Source: a virus
Strand: one strand, 5' to 3'
IMG/VR virus record: IMGVR_UViG_3300036046_000009
Span: 1-48,543 of that record
DNA length: 48,543 nucleotides
Shown here: one piece after another, positions 30,004 to 37,438 of the stretch
Layout of the letters: the number at the start of each line of letters is the position of its first letter
Position numbering within the stretch: the first letter of the stretch is position 1
Program-made: the position numbers and the translations under genes
Notes under the pieces: generated by a model
Databases searched by the model: none
What the model was told of the DNA's origin: nothing
What the model saw: only the letters and a program-made list of their open reading frames with translations

Positions 30004-32076
30004 CTAGGCAGGGTAACAGGCCCCTCCGCTACAGGCAGGCTCTGGCTGTACCGCCGTCCGGCGGTACGGCACGCTGCCATAGTCAACCGTCTTCCAGTTG
30101 GACACGATGTCCGTCCACCGTGCCATGTCTGCATCAGACACGATCGCTTCCTGCGGAGCGTGAGCGTACGTCTTGTCACCGACGGGACTGATGAACGAGA
30201 TGGCTCGGATGTCGTGATGATTGTTGTAGAGCCACACCAGGATCGCGTCCGGGTCATCCAACGTCACCGTCGCACTGACATTGTGACAGACACCCGGATC
30301 GTAGACCCACTTCTTGTAGACGCGGCGGATGAGTTCGAGATGCTCCACGCCGGACATCTTGACCTTGCGTCCACGCATCGGGAAGACGAGAGCCCAGTCA
30401 CCGTTCGGCTTCTCCTCGACGGCACGCGGGTTAGCCTCCCTGAACGCTTGAGCCAGAGGCTCATTCGGGTTAGCCGTGACGCGACGGAAGTAGTACTCCG
30501 CGTGCGGAGGATGGATGCCCGCGGAGCACTCCAGCAGGAGGCTCGCCGTCCCGCTTGGCTTGACGGTGCAGATTCGCAGACTGCGAGGGATGTTGAGATA
30601 GTGACACCACTCGTCTGCCATCACGCGTGCAGCCTTCTTACCGTCCTCGAGCCAGTCGTCTGGGATCTCCTGATCACAGATGCCGGTGAGACTGACACCG
30701 AGAAGACGCTCGTCCCTTGCGTTGCCGTTCGGGACGTCCCAGTCCATGTAGAGAGCCTGAAGGCATCCCAAGATGGTTGCACTCTCAACCGCGACGATGA
30801 ACTCGTCCTTCGTCTGGCAGCGGGGAACGCAGACCTCTGTGAGATTGCATCCGGCGAAGTCGGGACTGGTCTCCGGAAGTTGGAAGCCGATCTCGGCACA
30901 CGGGTTGCATCCGTGATTGCGAGTCTCGCCAATGAAGAATCCCGGCTCCCCGTACTCCATTGCACAGGCGACGAGACGAGCGAAGTCCGGCAGGTCCTCA
31001 CCACGGACGTAGTGGACGCTGTTGTTCGCGTTGGCAAGGTAGGGACGCTCCTTCCACCACTCGCCCGTCTTGCACGTCCACATCTCGTCGTCTTCCTTCG
31101 AGAACAACGCAATGAGACTGCTGCGACGGATGCCTCCGCTGAGAACGGCGTCCGCCATGCGAGTCATGATGCAGTGCCACTCGAACGGACGCAGATGCCT
31201 GCCAAGCGGGATCATCCCACGGACCGCTTCGAGCATGTCGCGAAGCGGCAGATGCCCGGGAGCGAGACCACCAGACGTCACCAGCTCCGACCCTTCGGGA
31301 CGGATAAGGTGATAGTCGAACTCGACGTAGCATCCGGTGACGAAGTACGACTCAAGCAAGACCTCAAGAGCGGTCCGCCATCCCCGGATCGAGTCCTCGA
31401 CGGTGTGATGCAAGACACGCTTCCGATTGATCCGTGCCACCGTTGCAGGAATCTGATCGACGTGACAGCGTTGAATCGAGTAGCCGACTCCTGCTCCACA
31501 GAGAAGCATCCACAGAGACTCCGCCGGCATCCACCATCTGTTGAGATGGGTGTAGCAGCAATTGAACATCCGCTCGTTGACGAACTCGATCGCCTTCCCA
31601 CCGAACTGGAGGCTCCGCATCGACGGCAGGACACGCATCGCTTCGAGATCGCGGCGTGCCTGCTCTGGGAACTTGTTGATGCGGTTCTCGTGCATCGTGA
31701 TGACACGCTCGAGAGCCTCCGGGTACGTCTCGTAGCGTCCGTTCCGCTCACGAGCGTACTTTGCCGCCTGGATGTATCTGCTGAGCTCTCCCTCCACGGG
31801 TGCGGGAAGGTCTCGACGCTGACGCTTCCGCTGATCGCGGAAGAGGATGAACTTCCTCGCTTCATCAGTGAAGCCACGATCCATCATGAGTGCCTCGAGA
31901 CGATCGGAGATGGTCTCGACGGAGAGCTCCGTCTCGAGAGACGCGTCCGCATTGTGGCGGATAGTGAGAGCCATCGCCGTAGCATGTTCGATGGGCACTC
32001 CAGCCGCTACTGCGGCCCTCTCGATCCGGGCCTGATCCCACTGCACCTTCCGTCCATCACGCTTGATTACCAGCAT
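30004..32076 (-). CDS. Class II (B12-dependent) ribonucleotide reductase
   Basis: A 690-residue monomeric reductase making deoxynucleotides. Residues 1-90 are an ATP-cone (LVIKRDGRKVQWDQARIERA). The active site has Cys173/174 in FNCCYTHLN, the finger loop GCNPCAEIGF (Cys393, Glu395) and FAGCNLTEV with the partner Cys. SGGIRRSSLIALF and SFISPV are also typical. The end CSGGAC (682-687) supplies the redox-relay Cys pair, as in the Lactobacillus RTPR. No small subunit or radical-generating partner is needed or present. It overlaps the GT-B gene by 10 bases, so it shares a transcript with the modification island. Confidence 0.92.
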   Translation of the reverse strand: MLVIKRDGRKVQWDQARIERAAVAAGVPIEHATAMALTIRHNADASLETELSVETISDRLEALMMDRGFTDEARKFILFRDQRKRQRRDLPAPVEGELSRYIQAAKYARERNGRYETYPEALERVITMHENRINKFPEQARRDLEAMRVLPSMRSLQFGGKAIEFVNERMFNCCYTHLNRWWMPAESLWMLLCGAGVGYSIQRCHVDQIPATVARINRKRVLHHTVEDSIRGWRTALEVLLESYFVTGCYVEFDYHLIRPEGSELVTSGGLAPGHLPLRDMLEAVRGMIPLGRHLRPFEWHCIMTRMADAVLSGGIRRSSLIALFSKEDDEMWTCKTGEWWKERPYLANANNSVHYVRGEDLPDFARLVACAMEYGEPGFFIGETRNHGCNPCAEIGFQLPETSPDFAGCNLTEVCVPRCQTKDEFIVAVESATILGCLQALYMDWDVPNGNARDERLLGVSLTGICDQEIPDDWLEDGKKAARVMADEWCHYLNIPRSLRICTVKPSGTASLLLECSAGIHPPHAEYYFRRVTANPNEPLAQAFREANPRAVEEKPNGDWALVFPMRGRKVKMSGVEHLELIRRVYKKWVYDPGVCHNVSATVTLDDPDAILVWLYNNHHDIRAISFISPVGDKTYAHAPQEAIVSDADMARWTDIVSNWKTVDYGSVPYRRTAVQPEPACSGGACYPA

Positions 32077-32966
32077 GTCAGTCCTTCCATTGTTGAATGC
32101 TTCTTCAGAAAGTCCCAGTTGAGACGTTGCATCTCCATGAGTTCCTCATCGGAGCGGCTCACCAGGACAGACGCCAGATCAGTCTTGTCCGCAGACAAGT
32201 GTTGAAACTCACACTGCCCCCAATCGTGGTGGCAGATCGGGATGCACCCTGCATCCATGGCTTCGAGCCAAGAGTACTGCGTCCTGCCGCGATCGCCTCC
32301 GGGCATCTTGGTGAAGTCGACGCAGAAGCGAGAGTTCAACAAGAGCTCGTACGGGTCATCGAATCCTTCCGGCAGCGGGATGCCGAACGTCGGCTGGAGC
32401 TGCCACTTCCAGTAGGCACGATTTACGCTGCCGCGAATGAGACACGGCACACCGCTTGCCAAGATGTCCGCCTGCCGCTTGTTGAAGTCGATCCTTGCAT
32501 GGCAGATGAGATTCGTCGTGCGTCCGGCAAGCGGAGTGTTCTGGCAGCGACGGACGTACGGGTGCCGCCAGAGCTGAGCGTGCGGATACATCTGCTGCAC
32601 TTGCCTGCTGATCGCGATCAACTTGAACCGAGGAGACTTCAGACACGGGTTGTCTTCGAAGCCGCGGAAGTCGTGAACCGTGATCAGAGCTCCCATCTCG
32701 CGAAGAGCGTCGAGTCTGTAGTCCTCGTCATTCGTCACAGACGTGACGATGATCTGTGGGCGTTGCTGCATCTCCCACTCTCGTCTGAAGTCGACGAGAT
32801 CGAGGACTTGGCAAGTGCCTCCGTGGGCACACCTCTCGGTCTTTCGGCGATCTCCGATCCGGTAGATCTGGCTCCCTGCGATCTCGGCAAGATGCTGTCC
32901 GTAGGTGAAGGAGCCTCCGAGGAGGTTGAACGCACGCTTGCCGACCAAGGTAGTCATGTATCTCAT
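32067..32966 (-). CDS. GT-B fold glycosyltransferase
   Basis: A 299-residue protein. Its C-terminal part has the pattern of GT-B glycosyltransferases: a donor-side Rossmann region (LICHARIDFNKRQADIL), then TQYSWLEAMDAGCIPICHHD near 235-255, where the conserved Glu normally binds the sugar nucleotide. The N-terminal half lacks a clear signature. I chose the ATG overlapping the HAD stop (AAATGA). It is the last gene of the modification island and could extend or add a sugar on the modified base. Its acceptor cannot be read from sequence. Confidence 0.7.
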   Translation of the reverse strand: MRYMTTLVGKRAFNLLGGSFTYGQHLAEIAGSQIYRIGDRRKTERCAHGGTCQVLDLVDFRREWEMQQRPQIIVTSVTNDEDYRLDALREMGALITVHDFRGFEDNPCLKSPRFKLIAISRQVQQMYPHAQLWRHPYVRRCQNTPLAGRTTNLICHARIDFNKRQADILASGVPCLIRGSVNRAYWKWQLQPTFGIPLPEGFDDPYELLLNSRFCVDFTKMPGGDRGRTQYSWLEAMDAGCIPICHHDWGQCEFQHLSADKTDLASVLVSRSDEELMEMQRLNWDFLKKHSTMEGLTCW

Positions 32967-33460
32967 TTGGGCTTCCAATCAAGAGCTGCGAGACCTGCGA
33001 CACGTGCAGCAGAAGTAACCTCGGGATCGTCGTCGATGACGAGACCGCTCTTGCCCTTCCAGAAACTGTACGCCCGCTTAGGAGCGGACGTCTCCTTGAC
33101 CTTGTGATGGAGCCAAGAGGGGAGCTTCTGAAGCGTGGACTCTTCGCTGCCCGAAGTGATGATCCAAGCGTTCTGGTTGTCCAGAAGCCTGAAGAGCTCC
33201 TGATTGACACGGTTCTGGAGGTCCTTCCACGTCGGAAGCACCCGTGCTTCCAAGATCGCTTGCAGCGTCGGCTCGCTGTAGATCTCGCCGAGACGTCCTG
33301 GCCACGTCCGCTGCCAGAGCATGTCGTCGAAGAACCATCCGGGACACTCCGTCCCGGTCACCTTCTCAATTGCCGTACAGAAGGAAGCTCGCACAACGCT
33401 GTGAGAATCGATAAGGGTCCCATCGAGGTCGATGAAGATTGAGAAGTTGCTTGCACTCAT
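32963..33460 (-). CDS. HAD-superfamily phosphatase
   Basis: A 165-residue protein with all HAD motifs: motif I FIDLDGTLID (Asp10 and Asp12 with the ATG at 33460), motif II WIITSGSEE, a Lys in the KAYSFWKGKSG-like stretch, and motif IV GLVIDDDPE. A short cap lies between motifs I and II. It would hydrolyse a phosphate ester; with the adjacent kinase and nucleotidyltransferase it could convert a sugar bisphosphate to a sugar 1-phosphate, as GmhB does in the heptose pathway. Its first 95 bases overlap the kinase C-terminus in another frame. Confidence 0.85.
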   Translation of the reverse strand: MSASNFSIFIDLDGTLIDSHSVVRASFCTAIEKVTGTECPGWFFDDMLWQRTWPGRLGEIYSEPTLQAILEARVLPTWKDLQNRVNQELFRLLDNQNAWIITSGSEESTLQKLPSWLHHKVKETSAPKRAYSFWKGKSGLVIDDDPEVTSAARVAGLAALDWKPK

Positions 33461-34073
33461 GGATGACAAACTCTGCGTAGAAGGACGGATAGTGACGGCT
33501 CAGACGGAGCCAATGCGAGAGCAGGAGTTGAAGATGGAGACGAGTGTCGAGGTTGCGGAAGTGTTCCACCGGCGTCTCAATGATCGGCCAGCCACGACGC
33601 CAGACCTCCCAATGGGTGCAGAAGGACTGCAGGAGCTTCGCCTCGTCCAACTCCTGCACGAGCATGCCGCGAGGATCGCCGGGATCGATGATGCGGAGGC
33701 CGTGTCCTCGCTCCCAGACGAGGTTCTCCAGCGTGCAATCCCCGTGGACAACGCACGCTGCACGAGCCCAATCATCCAACTCGAACTCGCCCCAGATTCC
33801 ACGGACGTACTTCACGTACTTTGCCGGGTCTGAGCGTGGGAAGTCCAAGTTGCGGGACCAGACCATCTCGTGGAGCCGCGTGCGGAGCAGCATGAGATCC
33901 GCAAGATGGTATCCCGGGGTGAACTTGTAGACGATCCCGTCCTCCTCTTCAACGTCCTTCTGGAATCCGTGGGGAAGGATCCGGGGATCGCAGTGACGCC
34001 AGAGTTGCCATCCAATCGGCTTGCGGATCAGATCGCCAGAGGTCGGAGAATCCTTCGGGAGTTCCAATGTCAT
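33366..34073 (-). CDS. APH-family small-molecule kinase
   Basis: A 235-residue kinase of the aminoglycoside/choline kinase fold. The catalytic loop is VVHGDCTLENLVW (109-120, with HGD and Asn117 expected to act in catalysis and metal binding), and the metal-binding loop is IIDPGDPRG (128-136). ELDEAKLLQSF follows, as in sugar or choline kinases of capsule loci. The N-lobe is short. Between a nucleotidyltransferase and a HAD phosphatase, it most likely phosphorylates a sugar or small alcohol to be activated as an NDP derivative. It overlaps the upstream gene by 125 bases and the downstream gene by 95. Confidence 0.8.
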   Translation of the reverse strand: MTLELPKDSPTSGDLIRKPIGWQLWRHCDPRILPHGFQKDVEEEDGIVYKFTPGYHLADLMLLRTRLHEMVWSRNLDFPRSDPAKYVKYVRGIWGEFELDDWARAACVVHGDCTLENLVWERGHGLRIIDPGDPRGMLVQELDEAKLLQSFCTHWEVWRRGWPIIETPVEHFRNLDTRLHLQLLLSHWLRLSRHYPSFYAEFVIHECKQLLNLHRPRWDPYRFSQRCASFLLYGN

Positions 34074-34602
34074 GCCAGCCTCGACTTTCGACGAAGAACG
34101 GACGCACACTGGCGTCCTGGAAAATGACGTGGGCCTGATCGCCGCGTGCCTCTCGCAACGTCTTCGCTGAGAGGCACCACGGAGAGATCAAGGCCCGACA
34201 AGACTTGTCGTACTCGTTGTCCCGATGCCATCCTCGGCTGCTCCAATGAGCCAGACCGGCGATCGGGAACTCCGCGACGCAGGCAGTGTCCGGTGTCAGG
34301 GGAACGTCAAGGAGCTGCGGAGGGTAGACGTTGTCGGCAAGGTAGATCATGACAGGATCATCTCCCTTGACGCACGCTTTGAGAGCTCCGCAGAGCTCCG
34401 GCTCGAACTGGTGGAGAGTCCGCCATCCCATCCGCTTGCAAACGGCGTTGATGGTTCCAAACTCCCGGCACACAATCTCGGTGTCCTTGCCGAGTTGATC
34501 GACGAGACGATGAAGAGCACTCCGGCCGTCGTCGTCTACCATGAGCAGAGGCTTCATCGGCATCCGTGTCGCGAGTCCGCCGGCGAGGATTACCTTTCGC
34601 AC
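33949..34602 (-). CDS. Sugar-phosphate nucleotidyltransferase
   Basis: A 217-residue NTP-transferase. The signature GGLATRMPMKPLL (residues 8-20) is the nucleotide-binding loop of glucose-1-phosphate thymidylyltransferases and relatives. VMIYLADNVYPP provides the metal-binding Asp, and ESRGWHDIGTPEGFSDLW is the classical late motif that contacts the sugar. It starts with GTG after a strong GAGGAG site, overlapping the TAGT stop by 13 bases. It should make an NDP-sugar, or an NDP-alcohol as LicC does, for the glycosyltransferases beside it. Confidence 0.87.
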   Translation of the reverse strand: MRKVILAGGLATRMPMKPLLMVDDDGRSALHRLVDQLGKDTEIVCREFGTINAVCKRMGWRTLHQFEPELCGALKACVKGDDPVMIYLADNVYPPQLLDVPLTPDTACVAEFPIAGLAHWSSRGWHRDNEYDKSCRALISPWCLSAKTLREARGDQAHVIFQDASVRPFFVESRGWHDIGTPEGFSDLWRSDPQADWMATLASLRSPDPSPRIPEGR

Positions 34603-35384
34603 AAGTCACGCTCCTCCCATGCCTTCCGCCAGTTGACGCGGAGGTCTGGTGCGGTCGCCCCGTCCCATTGACGCCATCCAGCCGCCGACTTGTCGACGGC
34701 CTCACAGAACGCACCGTGCTCCTGAAGGAACGCTTCGCGACACTCGCGAAGAGCTGCCTCTGTGCGGTAGACCGAGACGCCACCGGCAGCATTCGTTTCG
34801 CTTGTGTCTGTGACGTACCAGTTGGAGACGGCGTTCGGGTATCCACGCCGCAGCAAGGACAGCGTCACGTGGAAGTCTTCCCAGAAGGGATACTTGTCGA
34901 AGCGGATGCCTTCATGCTGCAGGATGTCCGTACGGACGCCGAAGGACCGCATCTGGCGGTAGTTGTATCGCCAGTGACGATCTTGGAGTTCCTGATTGAA
35001 GCCGCGTGCTCCGAGCCCGACCATTGCTCGCTCGTCCATTGCTTGGTTCATCAGAACCATCGCTGCCGCGATGTCGTCGGGCGTAGCCTGTTGGAGCTTT
35101 GCATTGGTACGGAACGCCCAATCGTCGACGCGACGGCAGAAGCGAAGATCGTCGTCGAAGAAGAACAAGCGATCGTACTGGCTACTGAGCTCGTCCACTG
35201 CCGCTTGCCGGAACTTCGGAGCTCCGATCTCGTCCATGAGGATCATGGGACAGCCGAACTCGGCGTACTTCTCAGCCTCCGAACGGTGTACAACGAGCGT
35301 TGTCATCTCCTTCAGCTCTTGCGGGAAAGCCAAGAACGTGTTCATGCGGTGGGATCGTCCAAGTGATGGGATCACAATTCGCAT
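34590..35384 (-). CDS. TAGT-like GT-A glycosyltransferase (DNA base)
   Basis: A 264-residue protein. The opening MRIVIPSLGRSHRMNTF and the following VHRSEAEKYAEF match my memory of TET-associated glycosyltransferases (TAGT), which modify 5-hydroxymethylated bases in phage DNA. The donor site DxD is in FFFDDDLRF (77-79), and YPFWEDFHVTLSLLRRG near 165-181 looks like the catalytic acceptor block. No TET/JBP oxygenase is present in the window, so the hydroxymethyl acceptor would have to come from a modified dNTP. An ATG with GGAGTAGGAA upstream is a secure start. Confidence 0.75.
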   Translation of the reverse strand: MRIVIPSLGRSHRMNTFLAFPQELKEMTTLVVHRSEAEKYAEFGCPMILMDEIGAPKFRQAAVDELSSQYDRLFFFDDDLRFCRRVDDWAFRTNAKLQQATPDDIAAAMVLMNQAMDERAMVGLGARGFNQELQDRHWRYNYRQMRSFGVRTDILQHEGIRFDKYPFWEDFHVTLSLLRRGYPNAVSNWYVTDTSETNAAGGVSVYRTEAALRECREAFLQEHGAFCEAVDKSAAGWRQWDGATAPDLRVNWRKAWEERDLCER

Positions 35385-35387
35385 TTC

Positions 35388-35723
35388 CTACTCCATGTTC
35401 GAAGACACTGGTGGACCGAATCCCTGGAGCACGTCTTCGATTGTGGTGCTGCCAGCGATGAGACAATGCAGAGAGTTAGGGGCTCCCAGACAACCCGCCA
35501 CGAAGGCCTCCACGCGGAGCCATCCCGTTCTTCCGTCTGGAAGCAAGAAAATGATGTTGTCCGCGATCATCGTGAACGGAATGCTCAACCAGAGTCGCAC
35601 CGTCCCGTTGTGGGACAGATAGACGTCCACGCGAATCGAGGAGGGATGTATGGAGACGTCCGTCCTTGATGAACGCCTTCGTGGTCTTCCACCCGTGGGA
35701 TGTGAGTCGGCGGACTTTGGCAT
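35388..35723 (-). CDS. Hypothetical protein in the modification island
   Basis: A 111-residue protein starting MPKSADSHPTGGRPRRRSS (an earlier TTG overlapping the upstream stop is also possible). The first 30 residues are basic and likely disordered. The rest looks like a beta-rich domain (VDVYLSHNGTVRLWLSIPF, MIADNIIFLLPDG). A small DNA-binding or accessory factor would fit, but nothing diagnostic is present. It sits between the helical-domain protein and the TAGT gene, with 3 bases to the latter. Confidence 0.55.
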   Translation of the reverse strand: MPKSADSHPTGGRPRRRSSRTDVSIHPSSIRVDVYLSHNGTVRLWLSIPFTMIADNIIFLLPDGRTGWLRVEAFVAGCLGAPNSLHCLIAGSTTIEDVLQGFGPPVSSNME

Positions 35724-35740
35724 GATGTGAGACTGCTTTC

Positions 35741-36667
35741 TCAAGAGGCGTGATGAGTCTTACGATCTGCATAGCGACTTCTCGTCTTTCCTTGTCCAAG
35801 ACGGACACGTTCGTACTTGTCGAACTCGCAGAGACAATGCTCGATCTCGCGGAGTTCGAACGGTGGCCACAAAGGATCATCGTCCGGCTTGACGGCAAGC
35901 GGATGATGTCTGCGGACCACCAGCGGGAGCTCCTTCTTGGCACGAGCCCAGAGCAGGATCATCGTGCCGACATTGGGCTCGTAGCCGAGACGGATCATTC
36001 CTCGGCGGCATCCGGGACCTACGTTTGCCCATTCGTAGCAATCGACTGGCTCGAAGAGCACACTCCAACGCAGATCGCTTGCCATCTCGTAGGCAATGAA
36101 CGGACCGCAGTAGCGGAAGAGCCTGAGCTCCTCAAACGCGGTGCGGATGGACATTGACTCGTAGATGGTCCTTGCCAGCGTCTCACGCTCTTCCCAGACA
36201 CGTTGGATCACAGGGATGTGAGCCTCGTGCTTAGGAGTAAGCGTGTCTCCTCCGTTGGTCATGTGGGCACCAGTGTAGAGCTGGAGCCCTCTCCTGTAAC
36301 GGTAGCGGATGTAGGAGTAGAGCGTATCCGGGGTGGACGAGAACCCGTACTCCTTAGCGTGGATGTCCAGGTTGAACATCCTGTACCAGAACGTGTTCCA
36401 CACGATCAGTCCGGCAGTCTTCCAGTCTGGAGTCCGCCGGCGACTAACGTCCCAAAGATCAACGTGCCGTTCCTCCATCTTGCGAAGAGCGATCGTCCCG
36501 CGATCGAGCTCTCGGAACACGTTGGTGAACTTGTACTCGTGCAGGATCGGGTCCGTCGTCCAAGGACGTGGCAGTCCCTTGTCACGCTTGCACCAGATCT
36601 CGTGACGCTTGCCCATCCAGGCGAAGAAGTCTTCTACGCGACTTGATCCGGGTTTGATTGGGTCCAC
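35741..36667 (-). CDS. 5-hmdU DNA kinase helical-domain protein (aGPT-Pplase-like)
   Basis: A protein of about 308 residues. The stretch VEDFFAWMGKRHEIW, GLPRPWTTDPILHEYKFTN and VFRELDRGT (residues 11-60) is the family hallmark of the 5-hmdU DNA kinase helical domain, also called alpha-glutamyl/putrescinyl thymine pyrophosphorylase, from phages with hypermodified thymine such as SP10 and phiW-14. The rest (HAKEYGFSSTPDTL, GGDTLTPKHEAH, GCRRGMIRLG) is consistent. No P-loop is present, so ATP binding must come from another protein, perhaps the kinase at 43462. The GTG at 36667 is my choice; longer forms lack a ribosome site. It likely recognises or activates the modified base in DNA. Confidence 0.75.
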   Translation of the reverse strand: MDPIKPGSSRVEDFFAWMGKRHEIWCKRDKGLPRPWTTDPILHEYKFTNVFRELDRGTIALRKMEERHVDLWDVSRRRTPDWKTAGLIVWNTFWYRMFNLDIHAKEYGFSSTPDTLYSYIRYRYRRGLQLYTGAHMTNGGDTLTPKHEAHIPVIQRVWEERETLARTIYESMSIRTAFEELRLFRYCGPFIAYEMASDLRWSVLFEPVDCYEWANVGPGCRRGMIRLGYEPNVGTMILLWARAKKELPLVVRRHHPLAVKPDDDPLWPPFELREIEHCLCEFDKYERVRLGQGKTRSRYADRKTHHAS

Positions 36668-36756
36668 TTGAGAAGTCCCCAGAGGAGGTAGAGAAAGAGG
36701 GCTGCCGCGAACAGATACCAAGAACGCTGGAACAGGACGCCGACGAGAGTTGTCAC
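36634..36756 (-). CDS. Tiny membrane protein, GTG start
   Basis: A 40-residue protein. I place the start at a GTG overlapping the upstream stop (GTGA), the same coupling used twice nearby. Nearly the whole chain is hydrophobic (LVGVLF, then WYLFAAALFLYLLWGLLKW), giving one membrane helix and a short polar tail. A longer form from an ATG at 36840 is possible. It could be a superinfection-exclusion or lysis-control peptide, but no function can be assigned. Confidence 0.45.
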   Translation of the reverse strand: MTTLVGVLFQRSWYLFAAALFLYLLWGLLKWTQSNPDQVA

Positions 36757-37136
36757 TCCACAAAGGGCGAGACAGACTCCCCGCAGGAGTGCAAATTCAC
36801 AACGGACACGATGCGTAGTACGACTTTGCATTTGGAACACTTTCCTTCGTAGAAGATCTCATGGACTTTGACGGTTCGGAGCTCCGTGACAGTGGAGCAG
36901 ACACAGATCTCAACGGGAGCCGGCACAGACGCTGGTGCTTGCGGATTGCTGATTGCCTTCAGCAGCTCTGTCTCTGGGAAAGTCGGCCCGTACCGCTCCA
37001 TCAGACAATCGAGACAGGGCAACGTCAAACTCTCCCTGAAGTTCCCGTTCCTGATGTGACCGAGTCCTGGAGCGAAGACAAAGCGGATGTCGTCCGTGCG
37101 GTAACTGCCGGGAGCGAGTGGAATGCAGTAGGTCAT
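36753..37136 (-). CDS. Cys-cluster protein, paralogue B
   Basis: A 127-residue protein starting MTYCIPLAPGSYRTDDIRF, its ATG overlapping the upstream stop (ATGA). It has CLDCLMERYG, then CVCSTVTELR, and FYEGKCSKCKVVLRIVSVV near the end, so two CxxC pairs that may bind zinc. The last block is clearly related to the upstream gene (FYEGVCGRCKKTLRVVSAV). The pair are tandem duplicates. Function unknown; a zinc-dependent nucleic acid or regulator role is possible. Confidence 0.65.
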   Translation of the reverse strand: MTYCIPLAPGSYRTDDIRFVFAPGLGHIRNGNFRESLTLPCLDCLMERYGPTFPETELLKAISNPQAPASVPAPVEICVCSTVTELRTVKVHEIFYEGKCSKCKVVLRIVSVVNLHSCGESVSPFVE

Positions 37137-37438
37137 TTGTTTACAGTAACGGCAGACACGACGCGTAGCGTCTTCTTGCATCTGCCGCATACTCCTTCGT
37201 AGAAGACTTCTTGGACAGCAATGGACCGGAGTCTCGTCTCTGCTGAGCGGAGCTCAAGAGCAAAGACCGGTATTGGCTCTTCTGAGTCCCGCGAGAGTGC
37301 GAGCATGCAGTCAGCACATGGAGTCCGGAGCATCCGGAGCCGATTCTCATTATCGAGCAGACCAATCCCCGGCTCGTAGAGCGTCAGCACGGTGCCGACG
37401 CAGCAACGGTCGCGGACGATTGGGACAACGAAAGTCAC
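37133..37438 (-). CDS. Cys-cluster protein, paralogue A
   Basis: A 101-residue protein starting with GTG in a GTGA overlap with the DNA ligase stop (VTFVVPIVRDRCCVG). It contains CADCMLALSR and FYEGVCGRCKKTLRVVSAV, giving two CxxC pairs. It is the shorter of two tandem paralogues. The duplication and shared coupling to the ligase suggest a linked role in DNA transactions. No family recognised. Confidence 0.65.
   Translation of the reverse strand: MTFVVPIVRDRCCVGTVLTLYEPGIGLLDNENRLRMLRTPCADCMLALSRDSEEPIPVFALELRSAETRLRSIAVQEVFYEGVCGRCKKTLRVVSAVTVNK

Noticed and set aside
29605-32205. Very long plus-strand open frame (866 codons) antisense to ribonucleotide reductase and the J-domain gene
   Set aside because: The minus strand carries unmistakable reductase motifs over the same bases. 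The antisense translation is Arg/His/Asp-rich with no domain, as expected for the complement of a GC-rich coding frame.
35741-36763. Longer start for the helical-domain protein at 36763
   Set aside because: The extra 32 residues overlap the tiny membrane gene and the Cys-cluster gene end, are low in family-like text, and lack a ribosome site. The GTG at 36667 leaves the conserved domain whole.
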